Shown: positions 42,830-54,742 of the stretch, piece by piece | How positions within the stretch are numbered: the stretch's first letter is position 1 | How the letters are laid out: every line of letters starts with the position of its first letter | Origin: Rugalucina vietnamica | Lineage: Eukaryota; Mollusca; Bivalvia; Lucinida; Lucinidae | Assembly: GCA_964017185.1 (NCBI GenBank) | Contig: OZ024877.1 | Location: 878,501 to 942,500 of the forward strand | Reading direction: 5' to 3' | DNA: 64,000 nucleotides | Notes under the pieces: generated by a model | Database searches by the model: none | What the model saw: only the letters and a program-made list of their open reading frames with translations | Told to the model about the DNA's origin: nothing | Position numbers and translations under genes: made by a program

Positions 42830-45010
42830 AACTAGAGGACCATTGGTCCTGTAGCTCACCTGAGAGATTATCACATTGTAAGCTCATGAGATTTAAATTA
42901 ATTGAGAATCTACCAATGAAAGTCTATGCATGGACACTACTGACCCCCGGGGCATGGCCAAATTTGACCCAGGGGCATGACTGGCACAATTTATAATGGG
43001 GACTACCAAACATTGCTACATACAAAATATAGAAGCTCTGGGCCTTTTGGTTTCAGAGAAGAAGAGTTTTGTTAGTTTTTCCCATTGTAAGTCTATGGAG
43101 ACTATCTACCCCCGGGGCGTGGCCAAATTTGACCCCAGGGGCATGGCTGGCACAATTTATGTAGAGGACCATTAGCCATTGCCACATACAAAATATCAAA
43201 GCTGTGTGCCCTGTGGTTTCAGAGAAGAAGATTTTTGAATTTTTTTCCCATAGCAAGTCTATTGAGACTATCAACCTCCGGGGCCTGGCCAAATTTGACC
43301 CCAGGGGCATGAATGGCACAATTTATGTAGAGGACCATTAGCCATTGCCACAAACCAAATATCAACGCTGTGGGCCTAGTGGTTTCAGAGAAGAAGATTT
43401 TTTAATTTTTTTCCCATAGTAAGTCTATGGAGACTATCAACCCCCGGGGCGTGGCCAAATTTGAACCCAGGGGCATGAATGGCACAATTTATGTAGAGGA
43501 CCATTAGCCATTGCTACATACCAAATGTCAAAGCTGTGGGCCTAGTGGTTTCAGAGAAGAAGATTTTTTAATTTTTTTCCCATAGTAAGTCTATGGAGAC
43601 TATCAACCCCCGGGGCGTGGCCAAATTTGACCCCAGGGGCATGAATGGCACAATTTATGTAGAGGACCATTAGCCATTGCTACATACCAAATATCAAAGC
43701 TGTGGGCCTAGTGGTTTCAGAGAAGAAGATTTTTTTAGTTTTTTCTATTGTAGATCTATGGAGACTATCGACCCCCGGGGCGTGGCCAAATTTGACCCCG
43801 GGGACATGATTGGCACAATTTATGTAGAGGACCATTAGCCATTGCCACATACAAAATATCAAAGCTGTGGGCCCTGCGGTTTCAGAGAAGAAGATTTTTT
43901 AATTGTTTTCCCATAGTAAGTCTATGGAGACTATCAACCCCCGGGGTGTGGCCAAATTTGACCCAAGGGGCATGAATGGCACAATTTATGTAGAGGATCA
44001 TTAGCCATTGCTACATACCAAATATCAAAGCTGTTGGCCTAGTGGTTTCAGAGAAGAAGATTTTTTTAGTTTTTTTCCTATTGTAGGTCTATGGAGACTA
44101 TCGACCCCCGGGGGGTGGCCAAATTTGACCCCAGGGGCATGATTGGCACAATTTATGTAGAGGACCATTAGCCATTGCCACCTACAAAATATCAAAGCTG
44201 TGGGCCCTGTGGTTTCAGAGAAGAAGATTTTTTAATTTTTTTCCCATAGTAAGTCTATGGAGACTATCGACCCCCCGGGGCGTGGCCAAATTTGACCCCA
44301 GGGGCATGAATGGCACAATTTATGTAGAGGACGATTAGCCATTGCTACATACCAAATATCAAAGCTATGGGCCTAGTGGTTTCAGAGAAGAAGTTTTTTT
44401 TAGTTTTTCCAGTTGTAAGTCTATGGAGACTATCGCCCCCCGGGGCGTGGCCAAATTTGACCCCAGGGGCATGGCTGGCACAATTTATGTAGAGGACCAT
44501 AGCCATTGCCACATATCAAATATCAAAGCTGTGGGCCCTGTGGTTTCAGAGAAGAAGATTTTTTAATTTTTTTCCCATAGTAAGTCTATGGAGACTATCG
44601 ACCCCCCGGGGCGTGGCCAAATTTGACCCCAGGGGCATGAATGGCACAATTTATGTAGAGGACCATTAGCCATTGCTACATACCAAATATCAAAGCTGTG
44701 GGCCTAGTGGTTTCAGAGAAGAAGATTTTTTTTAGTTTTTCCCATTGTAAGTCTATGGGACCTATCTGTTGCCATGGAAACCACAATTTTGATACAATCT
44801 GCTCCAAAACCTAATACCATCAATCCCCCAACCCAATTATGGTTCACATTAAATTTGATCAAGATCGGCCTACTAGCTTCAGAAATATTCTTCTTTGAAA
44901 TTGTGGACGGACGACGACAGACGACGACGGACGACGGACGACGACGACGGACGCCGGATGCCTGCCTATCCTATAAGCTCACCTGTGAGCCTTCGGCTCA
45001 GGTGAGCTAA
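42830..45010 (+). mobile_element. Pearl-like element (copy S8) with eleven 166-base units
   Basis: It starts ACTAGAGGACCATTGGTCCT and ends CTCAGGTGAGCTAA after a hairpin. The phrase CCAAATTTGACCCCAGGGGC recurs every 165-166 bases from about 42960 to 44617. The tail of GACGACGG repeats is at 44904-44952. Confidence 0.78.
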
Positions 45011-46160
45011 AAATCAGAATAGTTTACTGGTGAAACGTTAAACTGACAATACCACACCAGGGGGATGGGGCTTTACCAGAGGGGAAACAATCTGGATAAA
45101 ACACCAAGTAATCTGAATCTGAATCAGCAGTAGAAAACAGAGTCAGGGAGGTCATTCCAGTCCCGTTAAAACACAGAGTAGGAATAATTTGTAATTCTAT
45201 CTATCTATCTTCCACTACTTCTTAACCTCATCAGAGGGCTTCAGAAGGAATTCCGGTATACCAAGTGCTAAAGGGGGTTAGCTGAAATAAAAGAAAAGTG
45301 AAGTGGGTGAAATGAGTTTGTACAGTGAAAGAAGAGCAATTTTTCATGGGCGACTTTATCAAAAGCTTTACTAAAATCTAAAAGTATTAAGTCTGTCTGT
45401 TTTTTTGACTCCATGTTTTTGGAGAGTTCATCTATAAGCATGATTAACTGGGTCTCACAGGACCACCGCTCTCGGAACCCATGCTGTAAGTCATAGAGGA
45501 TATTCTGGTCCGTGAAATGTTTTGATATGTTGGATGCCACGATGTGTTCCAGTACTTTACAAAGAACACGTGAGCGATATGGGGCGGTAGTTGGCTGGGT
45601 CAGTCTTGTCCCCTTTTTTGAATTTACCGGTCCCGATAGCGTAATGGTTAGAGCGTCTGCTTCGGAAGCGGGAGGCGCGGGTTCGAACCCGGGCCGCGTC
45701 ATACCAAAGACGTTAAAAATGGTACCAGTGGCTACCTTGCTTGGCGCTCAGCATTCATAAGGCAAGCACTGGCTTCTCTTCTCTCAAAAATATAACTTCA
45801 ATGATGGGAATACAGTAAATATGTTAAGGTGATGGTTGGTGGCGGGCAGTGTAGTTCTATCATTGGAGTCTGGTGATGGTAATACCCTTACTCTGGGTTA
45901 AAACGAGGTGCGCTGATAAGTCAACGGCAGAACACTACAAACATACATACATATACGGGACACATTTGCTTCCTTCCAGATGGTAGGGAGTTTACCTTGG
46001 TCTAAGGACCTCTGGAAGATTATTTCAAGAATGGGGGCTAATTCCTTATGAAGAGTTTGGAGCACAATAGGTTTAAGTTGGTCAGGACCAGATGCTTAAT
46101 GGGGGTTGAGCTTTTTCAAAAGGCATTCAATACCTTTTGGTGAGATTTCTATGTCCGGCA
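45011..46160 (-). pseudogene. Non-LTR retrotransposon fragment split by a SINE
   Basis: From 46150 down to about 45960 the minus strand reads SPKGIECLLKKLNP and then LDQGKLPTIWKEANV. After the SINE it resumes at 45630 with KVLEHIVASNISKHF and LILLDFSKAFDKVAHEKLL, typical of a reverse transcriptase of the CR1/jockey group. A 3'-end-like segment with ATCTGAATCTGAATCAGCAG lies at 45108-45180. Stops and frame breaks show decay. Confidence 0.75.
45632..45955 (+). mobile_element. tRNA-derived SINE inside the non-LTR fragment
   Basis: The head GGTCCCGATAGCGTAATGGT shows an A-box, an anticodon-like arm (TTCGGAA loop) and the B-box GGGTTCGAACCC. The 3' acceptor half does not pair with the 5' half, so it is not a working tRNA gene. 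The body CCAAAGACGTTAAAAATGGT follows. Confidence 0.75.
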
Positions 46161-46803
46161 TTTTAGTGTATGGGCTGGCTTGAAAGGGCTGGTTTGGACC
46201 TACTGTCTGAACACCATCTTTCAGAAACGGCATTTTTCAAAATGTCACAAGAAAAATATGACTATGTCATCTTTTTGCAACCTAAAAGTCCTAAAAAGTG
46301 CTGCAAAAAGTTTGAAAATCGGTTCACTAGTAAAATAATTATGCCAAAAATTATTTTGAATAGGCCTTTTGCATGTGCAAGGGAGGTAATCCATACACCT
46401 GAAAATTGAAAAGCAAGCGAATCTGTGGAATAATTTTAAGCGTTTGGTGCCTTACAATTTTGTTTTGGTTTGGTGCATCTTAAATGAAAAATAATCAATT
46501 TAGATTTTTTCCGGGAAAATAGTTACTTCCCTTGCTGACATTTTTACAATGGAAAAAAGCCCTATCCAAAATTACTTTCTGGCATAAAAATTTTATTTGT
46601 TAACCGATTTTCAAAATTTTTGTGACACTTTCTATCTTCTGATACTGAGTCGATCAATTTCTGATCATCACCTCAGGTGTGGGGTGGGTGGCTAAATTTA
46701 GAATTTAGTCAAGGGAAAAGAAAACATTTGGGGTGGACCATTAAAACTATTTACAAGATATAGATGAGAGGCATACTAAAACGCATGCCTCTGGGCTAAT
46801 GAT
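46161..46803. repeat. Left arm of a long inverted repeat (element W)
   Basis: GGACCTACTGTCTGAACACC and onward to about 46275 is the complement of sequence at about 47420-47510 and 49220-49245. W therefore seems to hold the RT fragment and element V between its arms. Confidence 0.5.
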
Positions 46804-47410
46804 TTAAATAGAAGCCTTAAATTCCTCAATGGTCTTAGATAGGACCACTGAGGAAGGGAGACTATTCCAAACCGGAATAGTTCTGGGGAAAAAGGAATTT
46901 TTCAGGGCATCACTATAGGCAAATGGTCTTGTGTATTGTGATTCATGTGATGCCCGAGTATGCCTTAGATTGGGTGCCGGGGTCGGGTATTTGTCTTTAT
47001 CAAGAGACACTGTACCCGAGTGTATCTTGTAGAAGAAGGTTAAGGAGGACCGCTCCCTGCGAGACTCCAGGGATGGCCTCTCAAGTTCGTCTAGCATTTC
47101 ACCGACGCTACTGGTGTTCCTGCCTCGCCTGCAGGTCCACCGGGCAGCAGTCCTCTGCACCTTCTCCACCTTCTCAATCTGAGTTTCATGATAGGGATGC
47201 CAAATAGGAGCTGCATACTCAAGTTGAGGCCGAACCAATGTTTTGTATGCAACTTCCTTAGTATGCCTAGGTGCCAGTGCCAAATTGCGCCGAAGAAAAC
47301 CCAAAGTCTTAGTTGCCTTGCATGTAATTTCAGAAATGTGTTGACCCCAATCAAGATCATCTGTGATAGTTAGACCGAGGTATTTAGCGGACTGAACCTG
47401 TTCTAGGACT
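46804..47410 (-). pseudogene. Non-LTR reverse transcriptase C-terminal fragment
   Basis: The minus strand reads GFLRRNLALAPRHTKEVAYK, LVRPQLEYAAPIWHPY and a C-terminal region ending PVWNSLPSSVV ... EEFKASI and stop. This is the thumb and tail of a CR1/jockey-type element, related to the copy at 62875-63870. Confidence 0.8.
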
Positions 47411-47510
47411 TATGGAATGCAAAATGGTGACATGGTCATATTTTTCTTGAGGGTTTTCAGAAAAGTGAGATTTTGAAAAATGCAGTTTCTGGAAGATGGT
47501 GTTTAGACAG

Positions 47511-49219
47511 CAGGCCCAAGAGAAGTCAAAAATCTAGGAGCAGTACTAAGATTTTGGTTTAGAACCTCGATCTTAGTTTCAATACTATACATGAGTGTAA
47601 ACAATATATAAGTTTTGATTTTACTGTAGAAAGACTGTTTTATACCAACAAAAGAATAACTTGTTCAGCTGTGCATTATCATCACGCCTCTACATTTCTT
47701 TATATGACTAAACATATTTCTGTTTACTTTTTTATGGTTTGTTTAATGTTCAATGCTATTTATCACTTGTTTTTCTTAGCATCATGATTTTAAATATTTA
47801 ATAAGTTGCCTCCCTTGTTAATGATGTACAAGTACAAGCTTTTAAAAAGTTTCAATTTATTACTTTTTTTACATTTCATTTTTGGTCTTCAATAGATATA
47901 TATATATTTTTCAGTTGATAAAAAGGGGTAGAATAAATAATTACTGAACAGTACCAAGTCAAAGAATGTCAATACTGTATAATGTGAAGTATTTGACTGT
48001 CAGTTTTTCACATTTATTTCAAAATTATCCAATTTTTTATAAACGTATCTAGGTTTTAGCAAAAAATTCCTCGCTGAAATTCGGATATTTTTCAATTTTC
48101 AAACTTGTATTGACAAGCTCTTCAATCAACACTGGGAACCAGTATGCAATTTTCATGGAGTTTTAGTGCACGGAACAATGTTAACTTTTGTGTGTATTTT
48201 TTAAACCAAGATCTAGGTTTAAGGATGTTCGCTGCCAATGAAAAAGTATTCAAACTTTTTTTCTAACCACTCTTTTTTGATTCCAAAATACAACACAAGA
48301 CATTTGAAAACAAAATAAATATAGGGTAGTGTGCATTTTTTCAAGCTACAGGCCTCTGAATGAGACCTCTGAGCACCATGTTTTAAATTTGGTAAAATTA
48401 ATTTAATTTTTAATTCTTTGAAACATACCTGTCTTGAACAAACATACACCTAGAATGCTTTCAAAAGTCATAATATTTACGTAACGCAGACTATTTTGGA
48501 CCCAAAGCATAGAACAATTTGCAATTTGGAGTGGATGACAAAATTTTACGATTCGTTTTTCAACCCTACCCCCATACTTGAAAAGTTGGAAAAAATCAAT
48601 ATTTTGAAATGTGCCAAATTCATGTTTGTTGATTCAAACTTTTTCTTGTATTTTTACACAACATAGAACTTGGTAATATTGTTCGAATAAAAGAAAGAAA
48701 CATATAGGGTAGTGAGCATATAAGAGAGAACCAACAACTTGAAAATCGCCCTTTTCAGCCTTTCTTCGGCTGTTTTGTTTCTAAAAGCCCATTTCATAAA
48801 ACCACCAAAAAATTTAAAACCAGCACACTAAAGACACAAAGACTGACTTAGAAGACCATGTACACATATACTGCTGCTAAAATAAATATCGAACTAGTGC
48901 AATAAATTTAAAGATGTGTAATATTCAAGTTTAATCTACCCTACCCCCTAAATTTTACTGACAACTAAAATTTTCTGAAAAGTTGCAGAAAATGGGGTGA
49001 AAAAATGAAGTTTCTTAGATTGACAATTTTCATGGCTCATTCAATGCATATCATCAATATGTATCCAAATATAAAATATTAGGGAAATATCTGCAACCGT
49101 TTACGAGAAATTCAAGAAAAGAAAAACCGGAAGTTCCGAAATGTCAAATGTTAGCAGCGAACATCCTTAAAACCAAGATCTTAGTACTGTACCTAGATTT
49201 TTGACTTCTCTTGGGCCTG
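47511..49219. mobile_element. MITE V (copy V1) carrying U1
   Basis: The inverted ends are CAGGCCCAAGAGAAGTCAAA and TTTTTGACTTCTCTTGGGCCTG (trimmed). A 5-base duplication GACAG is at 47506-47510 and 49220-49224. Without U1 it is about 760 bases, like V2. Confidence 0.85.
48223..49166. mobile_element. TTAA-flanked MITE U (copy U1)
   Basis: GGATGTTCGCTGC at the left, GCAGCGAACATCC at the right, TTAA at 48219-48222 and 49167-49170. The TTAA target suggests piggyBac or Kolobok mobilisation. It is inserted within V1. Confidence 0.85.
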
Positions 49220-49228
49220 GACAGTAGG

Positions 49229-49417
49229 TCATGTAGGTCCTGTAAGGTCTTTTGGGCCATGGCTTTCAGTGATGTGGGTAATTTCTGCATTTCTAGATCT
49301 AGATCTATTGAAGATATATTGTTTAAACCTTGGAGTCAAGTGAAAAGCATCAGCTGACAAGCAGAAAGTGCAAAATAATTTTTTGTTCTTCAAAAAGGTG
49401 TTCAAGGAGGCGGCCAT
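49229..49417 (-). CDS. Possible first exon or chance open frame
   Basis: A 62-codon frame starting M-A-A-S-L-N-T-F follows AAAAATGGCCGCCTCC, a good start context with a YY1-like core. I recognise no family and find no next exon on the minus strand. Probably chance, but listed because the start context is strong. Confidence 0.15.
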   Translation of the reverse strand: MAASLNTFLKNKKLFCTFCLSADAFHLTPRFKQYIFNRSRSRNAEITHITESHGPKDLTGPT

Positions 49418-49626
49418 TTTTTAGTTTGTCTATTGGTAAAAAGATCGTGCAAAACTCGGGTCATTTCGGCCACTGTGTTACACCCGGGAATTTTTGACTG
49501 AAGTGCGATCACAGGCGCTTGAAGTCATATATGAAATAAAGGCACGCTGCCTTATCTGCAAACACACACGGAAAACCGTATGCTGGGATTTTTTGTCAAT
49601 AAGTGTATCCAGCTATCCATTTTAGT

Positions 49627-50575
49627 AGACCTGAGTAAGTTGACCTTGTAGGTAAACCTAGGTAGGTAGATCTTGGTAAGTAGACCTTGGTACGTAGACC
49701 TAGGTAAGTAGACCTAGGTAAGTAGACCCCGGACGTAGACCTTGGTAAGTAGACATAGTAGGTAGACCCAGGTAAGTAGACCTAGGTAGGTAGACCTTGG
49801 GAAGTAGACCTAGGTAGGTAGACCTAGGTAAGTAGACTTTGGTAAGTAGACATAGATAGGTATGTATACCTTGGTAAGTAGACCTAGGTAGGTAGACCTA
49901 GGTAAGTAAACCTTGGTAAGCAGACGTAGATAGTTAGACCTTGGTAGGTAGAAATAGGTTAGTAGACATTGGAAGTAGACTTAGTATGTAGGTTTTGGTA
50001 GGTAGACCTTGGTAGGTAGACCTTGGTAGGTAGATATTGGTTAATAGACCTAGTAGGTAGACTTTGGTAAGTCGACCTAGGTGGGTAGACCTTGGTAAGT
50101 AGACTTGGTAAGTAGACCATAGAAGGTAGACCTTGGTAAACAGACCTTGGTAAGTAGACCCCGGAAGTGAGACCTTGGTAAGTAGACCTAGTTCGATAGA
50201 CTAAGGTAAGAAGACCTAGGTAGATAAACCTTGGTAAGTAGACCTAGGTATGTAGACATTGGAAGTAGACCTAGGTATGTAGACCTTGGTAACTTGACCT
50301 TGGTAAGTAGACCTAGATAAGTAGACCTTGGAAGGTAGACCTAGATAGGTAGACTAAGACATAGGTAAGTAAACCTAGGAAAGGGAACCTTGGTAAGTAG
50401 ACCCAGGTAGATAAACCTTGGTTAGTAGACTTAGGTAGGTAGACCTTGGAAAGTAGACCTAGGTAGGTAGACCTAGGTTGGTAGACCTAGTTAGGTAGGT
50501 AGACCTTGGTAGGCAGGTAGACCTTCGTAGTTAGGTAGACCTAGTTAGGTTTTTAGGTAGACCTAGGTAGGTAGC
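49627..50575. repeat. 14-base minisatellite, about 950 bases
   Basis: The unit GTAGACCTWGGTAA (W = A or T, R in places) is repeated roughly 60 times with substitutions and occasional 1-4 base slips. Confidence 0.9.
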
Positions 50576-51804
50576 TCCCTTAAATGTTTTCCTTCTGTTC
50601 CTTCAAACCTCAAATATTGTCCCCCAAAAATAGCCAGGCACTCTATTCACGGCGTAATTTCCGTCTGTTCGAAACGTCTCGATAATTTCGCCGGTTACCT
50701 GCTTTAGGTACACCTCGCAGACGCTTGTTTTTTCGAGCGTTTATATTGCCTTGTTGACTGGTTTGCTATAATACGAGGATTTTAACGGTGTAATTTCGAA
50801 AAACCAATCTTCATCGTAGTCTGCATTTGTAAATTGTGTTTTACATTTTGGAAACAAATATGATCTGAAATAGGATATATGGAAATATGTTTGACAAAGA
50901 AAAATGTTCAGCCGAAAAAAGAAAAAGAAAGTACAAATTTCCCGACATCTGAACGACACATTGTCTGCGCATGCCGACAAAAATGTCTGCGCCCAACATT
51001 AATGGCCGCCTAACCGTCGGTTTTGTTCGGTAAGGTATGTAGATTTTTTATTCTAAATTTCCTACGTACGTTTATCCTAAAGCAAACACACATGTGTGTT
51101 TGCTATAATTATAATCATAGTGTAAGTCAATATAGAATATATATATATTGACCTTAGACATAATCGTAAATCTGATGATTTTGGGTTACTAATATAACTT
51201 CAAGTGCCTGTGGTCTGATAAGGACAAAATAAGATCAAGATTTTGACATGACAATAATTTTCCTATCGTCCCCCATAATTCTCTGCGAAAAAACATTATC
51301 AGAGGCAAGTTTTTATACTTTAGTTTCTCGAGTAACAAGCCCATGAAGCCCGAACGGTTAAAGTTACTGTAACTCACATGAACATCTACCTAGAGCATTA
51401 TCGAATAGTGCCTTCTCAGTATGTGACCCGGTATGAGGAAATCTTAGTGTTTGATTTCAAGTATTCGCGTGCCCTCAAAAACGTGCACCGTATACCCGAA
51501 TAGTCTACTCCTATGTGAACGAAGCCTTACAGAACACGAGTTCTGTTCAACTTTAAGTTCAAAATAATAATCATAAACAATATCAGTTCTAACTCATAAT
51601 CAGTAACTCACAGAATTCAGGAACATTCATTCTACTGAGATCCACAGCTATAGAATAAAGACTTAGAGCTGTGGTACCATACACACAGTTAGCTTGTTAT
51701 AGTGACAGTCAACCGTCAGTGAAACAAATTAAGACGGTTTACTGTTTAAAGTGTATTTAATCTTCACATTTTATATGCATAAAGTCATACATACTTAACT
51801 ACTT
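50576..51804. other. Intergenic, CpG-containing stretch, no gene recognised
   Basis: 50640-51050 has more CpG than its surroundings (ACGGCGTAATTTCCGTC, TCGCCGGTTACC) and ends ATGGCCGCCTAACC...GTAAGGTATG, which looks like a donor site. A non-coding first exon or an old promoter is possible. No downstream exon was found. Confidence 0.3.
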
Positions 51805-52468
51805 GAGTGGCCACCCATTGGGAAAATAGCTGCTCATTCGGCTTACGATATGTTTTCATGGTATAGGTGCCTGATTGTTAGTTTGATTTTTTCCACCTCG
51901 GTTTTTGGAGTGGGAATCTTTTTCTTATTGCGCCTTTATCTGATCTTTGCTTGCTTGTGTCTTTTTAAAATGTGCATGATAAAGTTTGACTTTAAGAGGG
52001 TACAAGCAGGCAAAGACCATGAAAAGACGCAATCAGAAAAAGATTCCCACTCCAAAAACCGAGGTGGGAAAAACTAAATTAACAATTAGGTACTTTTACC
52101 ATGAAAACATACCGTAAGCCGAATGAGCAGCTAATTTCCCAATAGGTGGCAACTCAGTTACCTAAACTTAACTAAAAACATGAAAACACACGTAAGGCAC
52201 CAACAGCACAAAAGATTTTAAACACCAAGGCATAAAACAAAAAGAACCACCACAGAAGTATCTCCTTGGAACGATCAGTAACACAAAATTACTAGCAGGC
52301 TTACTACCGGTTTTACATGGCCATAACCTCACCCTCAGCTTCTGCAGTCGTTCATAACATTTAGTTAGTTCTTCGGTCCTCGTGATGAATCTCTAACTAG
52401 TCAATGAATCATCAAGAACAAACAAATAAATCATGATAAACATCCTGATGAATCAAAAACCAGGTATA
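51805..52468. repeat. Two family P 3'-regions head to head
   Basis: 51805-51965 is plus-oriented and 51997-52468 is minus-oriented; both share GGAGTGGGAATCTTTTTCT and CGGCTTACGATATG. The join lies at the common 3' terminus. Confidence 0.75.
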
Positions 52469-53242
52469 ATTAAAGACAGTATAATTTGCAGTGCATAACA
52501 AAAACAATTTAATGTTACAAATGTTAAACATTTACACATGGTCATGTCTAAAATTTATTTGATGCAGTATTTCAATGTTGCTCATTCCAAACAAACAGGG
52601 AGGGTATGCATATTGCTAGGGCCGAAACGACTCGTCATTATTGTATGCATAAAATTTTATGTAACGATAAATCAAATGCAACCCCATCAGTCAATAAATC
52701 CGCCTCCAGTCGTTGTACATTACAATAGTAAATTAACTTTATAGAAATCAAAAATTTCCACATTTTGAGGAAAAGCATTCTATTCCCGAGTCCCCGCTAG
52801 GACCGGAAGTAACATGTGTGAAATGTATCTATGTTTGCACATCTAAACACACTACAACGCCGAGGAGACCTTCAGTGCGCGGTGAGCCATTCCATGATTC
52901 AACCAGAAGCAAGAAATCTTTTACCTTGTATTTTGAGGAAAACAAACTCTGAATATAAATGGCAAAGACCATACACCATACAGACTTGAAGTATTGGCTA
53001 TAAGCAGACGAGGAATAGTGCTAGCCATGTAGCGACAACAAAGGTGCTGATCAGCTGTGCAGTTACTGCACAGCTGATCTACGGCTTTGTTTTTGCATAA
53101 ACTGCAAAAGTATGGTTATCATATGACGTGGCTCAATTATCCATAGATAATTGTGGCCACATATTCTGTTTTTCTGGATATCATGTTTCAGATTAATTTG
53201 TAGTGAAAGCAGTAGGCCCAGGAGGGTACTCTCATTTTTTGT
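52469..53242. repeat. Intergenic, with a MITE-A copy (52884-53134)
   Basis: The MITE has GAGCCATTCCATGATTCAAC at the left and CATATGACGTGGCTC at the right, with the hairpin GCTGATCAGCTGTGCAGTTA. Nothing else was recognised. Confidence 0.6.
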
Positions 53243-53947
53243 GGATACATAGGCGAGGCCCCAGCTTCTACCCCCAAACCCAAAAAATTACTGAGATTTG
53301 CTGACCACCCCAAAAAAATACCAGTCCTATCAGGCATACCCCAAAAAATACTTGAACTTATACTTACCCCCAAAAATTACATGTATTCATCTTTTTTTAT
53401 GCCTATTGATGAAATTTTATCACATCCATATGATCTAAGCTGTTGGTGGGACGTTAAATCCCATATCAACCAACCAACAGAACACGTCACAGTACAGTTA
53501 GTATATGTAGGAACTAGGAAGTAAATTATACCAAGTTGGATAAAATTTAAAGATTTTATTTATTCTCAAAGTGTAAGTCTTATGATGGTTTTGATTCCAT
53601 TTGATTTGCAATCCAAACATCATCATGATCAAGCTTCCAAAATTTCACCGAGACCAGTCATAAGGCATGGTCGCAAACAAAATTGAATCTTAAGGCCTTG
53701 TAAGACATAAGTGTAAGCCACTCTTATCTTTATATAAAGAAAGAGATTTCCCAAGAAATGTGCAAAACCCAAAAGATACTTAGAATTATAGACGACCCCA
53801 AAAAAATAATTCAGAAAAGGCATGACCCCCAAAAAATATCCATAAAAAGCTCACTACCCTAAAAAATAACTAGTTTTTCTGAAAACCCCAAAAAATACGG
53901 AAATTCAAAATTTTGACCCCAAACAAGTCAGCCTCGCCTATGTATAC
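53243..53947. mobile_element. MITE with CCCCAAAAAATA subterminal repeats
   Basis: The ends are GGATACATAGGCGAGGC and GCCTCGCCTATGTATAC. Both arms carry several CCCCAAAAAATA or ACCCCAAAAA motifs. A SINE tail (53427-53482) lies inside. A C-run of about 20 follows at 53965-53983. Confidence 0.7.
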
Positions 53948-54742
53948 AGAAAATTTCAGAGTACCCCCCCCCCCCCCCCCCCTGGGGCAGCAGGTGACCT
54001 GTCTGTTTTATGATAACAATTAATTTGATTATATCTACTGTGTTTCTTATATAAGCATGTGCATCAAAAAGCTAGAAAAAAAAGGAAAAGTAAATTTTAT
54101 CAATGCAAACAAAATTATATGAATATTGAAACTACTCTTTATTACACAAAAAATGGTTATACATATCTAAAACAAAATTTGGGTTTCACATCAGGAACAC
54201 ATAAAGCGTGCGATCAGCATGTGCATCTACACAGTCAATCAGTGCAGGTCAATTACTGAGCCTTTGCGTGAGAAAACTAACAATCGGGCTCTCTGACCAG
54301 GTCCGACACAAACCAGACTGTAGAGCCAAAGAAGATAGAAGCTTGAAATTTCTGATTTAGAAAAAACGGAATTGTACTATCTCTGGGGCGAAAACAAAGG
54401 CGCTGATCAGCTGTGCAGTTACTGCACAGGTGATAAGCTTAAAGCGCATTTGTTTTCGCGTCTTTGTTTTTGCATTTACAGAATGCTAGTTTTCTGATGC
54501 GACAGCTCACATAGTATAAGGGTGTTGTCGCGAAAAAATTTGTCTTTTGTGAATTTCACCATATGACAAGAAACAGGACAGTACACGTCCTCCAAATGTT
54601 AGATTTAGGATGAGACGGGTTTAACATTTAGGCAGCGATAAGAAAAGCGCTGATCAGCTGTGGGTTGACTGTGCAGCTGCCCTGTACCTTTGTTTCTGCA
54701 TGAGCAAAATGCATGTTTTCTGGGTTGTACACCACATTTTAA
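53948..54742. repeat. Intergenic, with MITE-A copies (54258-54508 and a partial at 54630-54720)
   Basis: GAGCCTTTGCGTGAGAAAAC pairs with TTTTCTGATGCGACAGCTC. The partial copy keeps GCGCTGATCAGCTGTGGGTT. Confidence 0.6.

Noticed and set aside
39660..44566. Many 60-110 codon open frames in the S7 and S8 region
   Set aside because: They repeat with the 150-166 base units on both strands and show no protein-like conservation.
45632..45706. tRNA gene (anticodon-like CGG)
   Set aside because: The 5' and 3' acceptor halves do not pair and a SINE body follows; the other tRNA-like heads (13082, 33398, 62578) fail in the same way.
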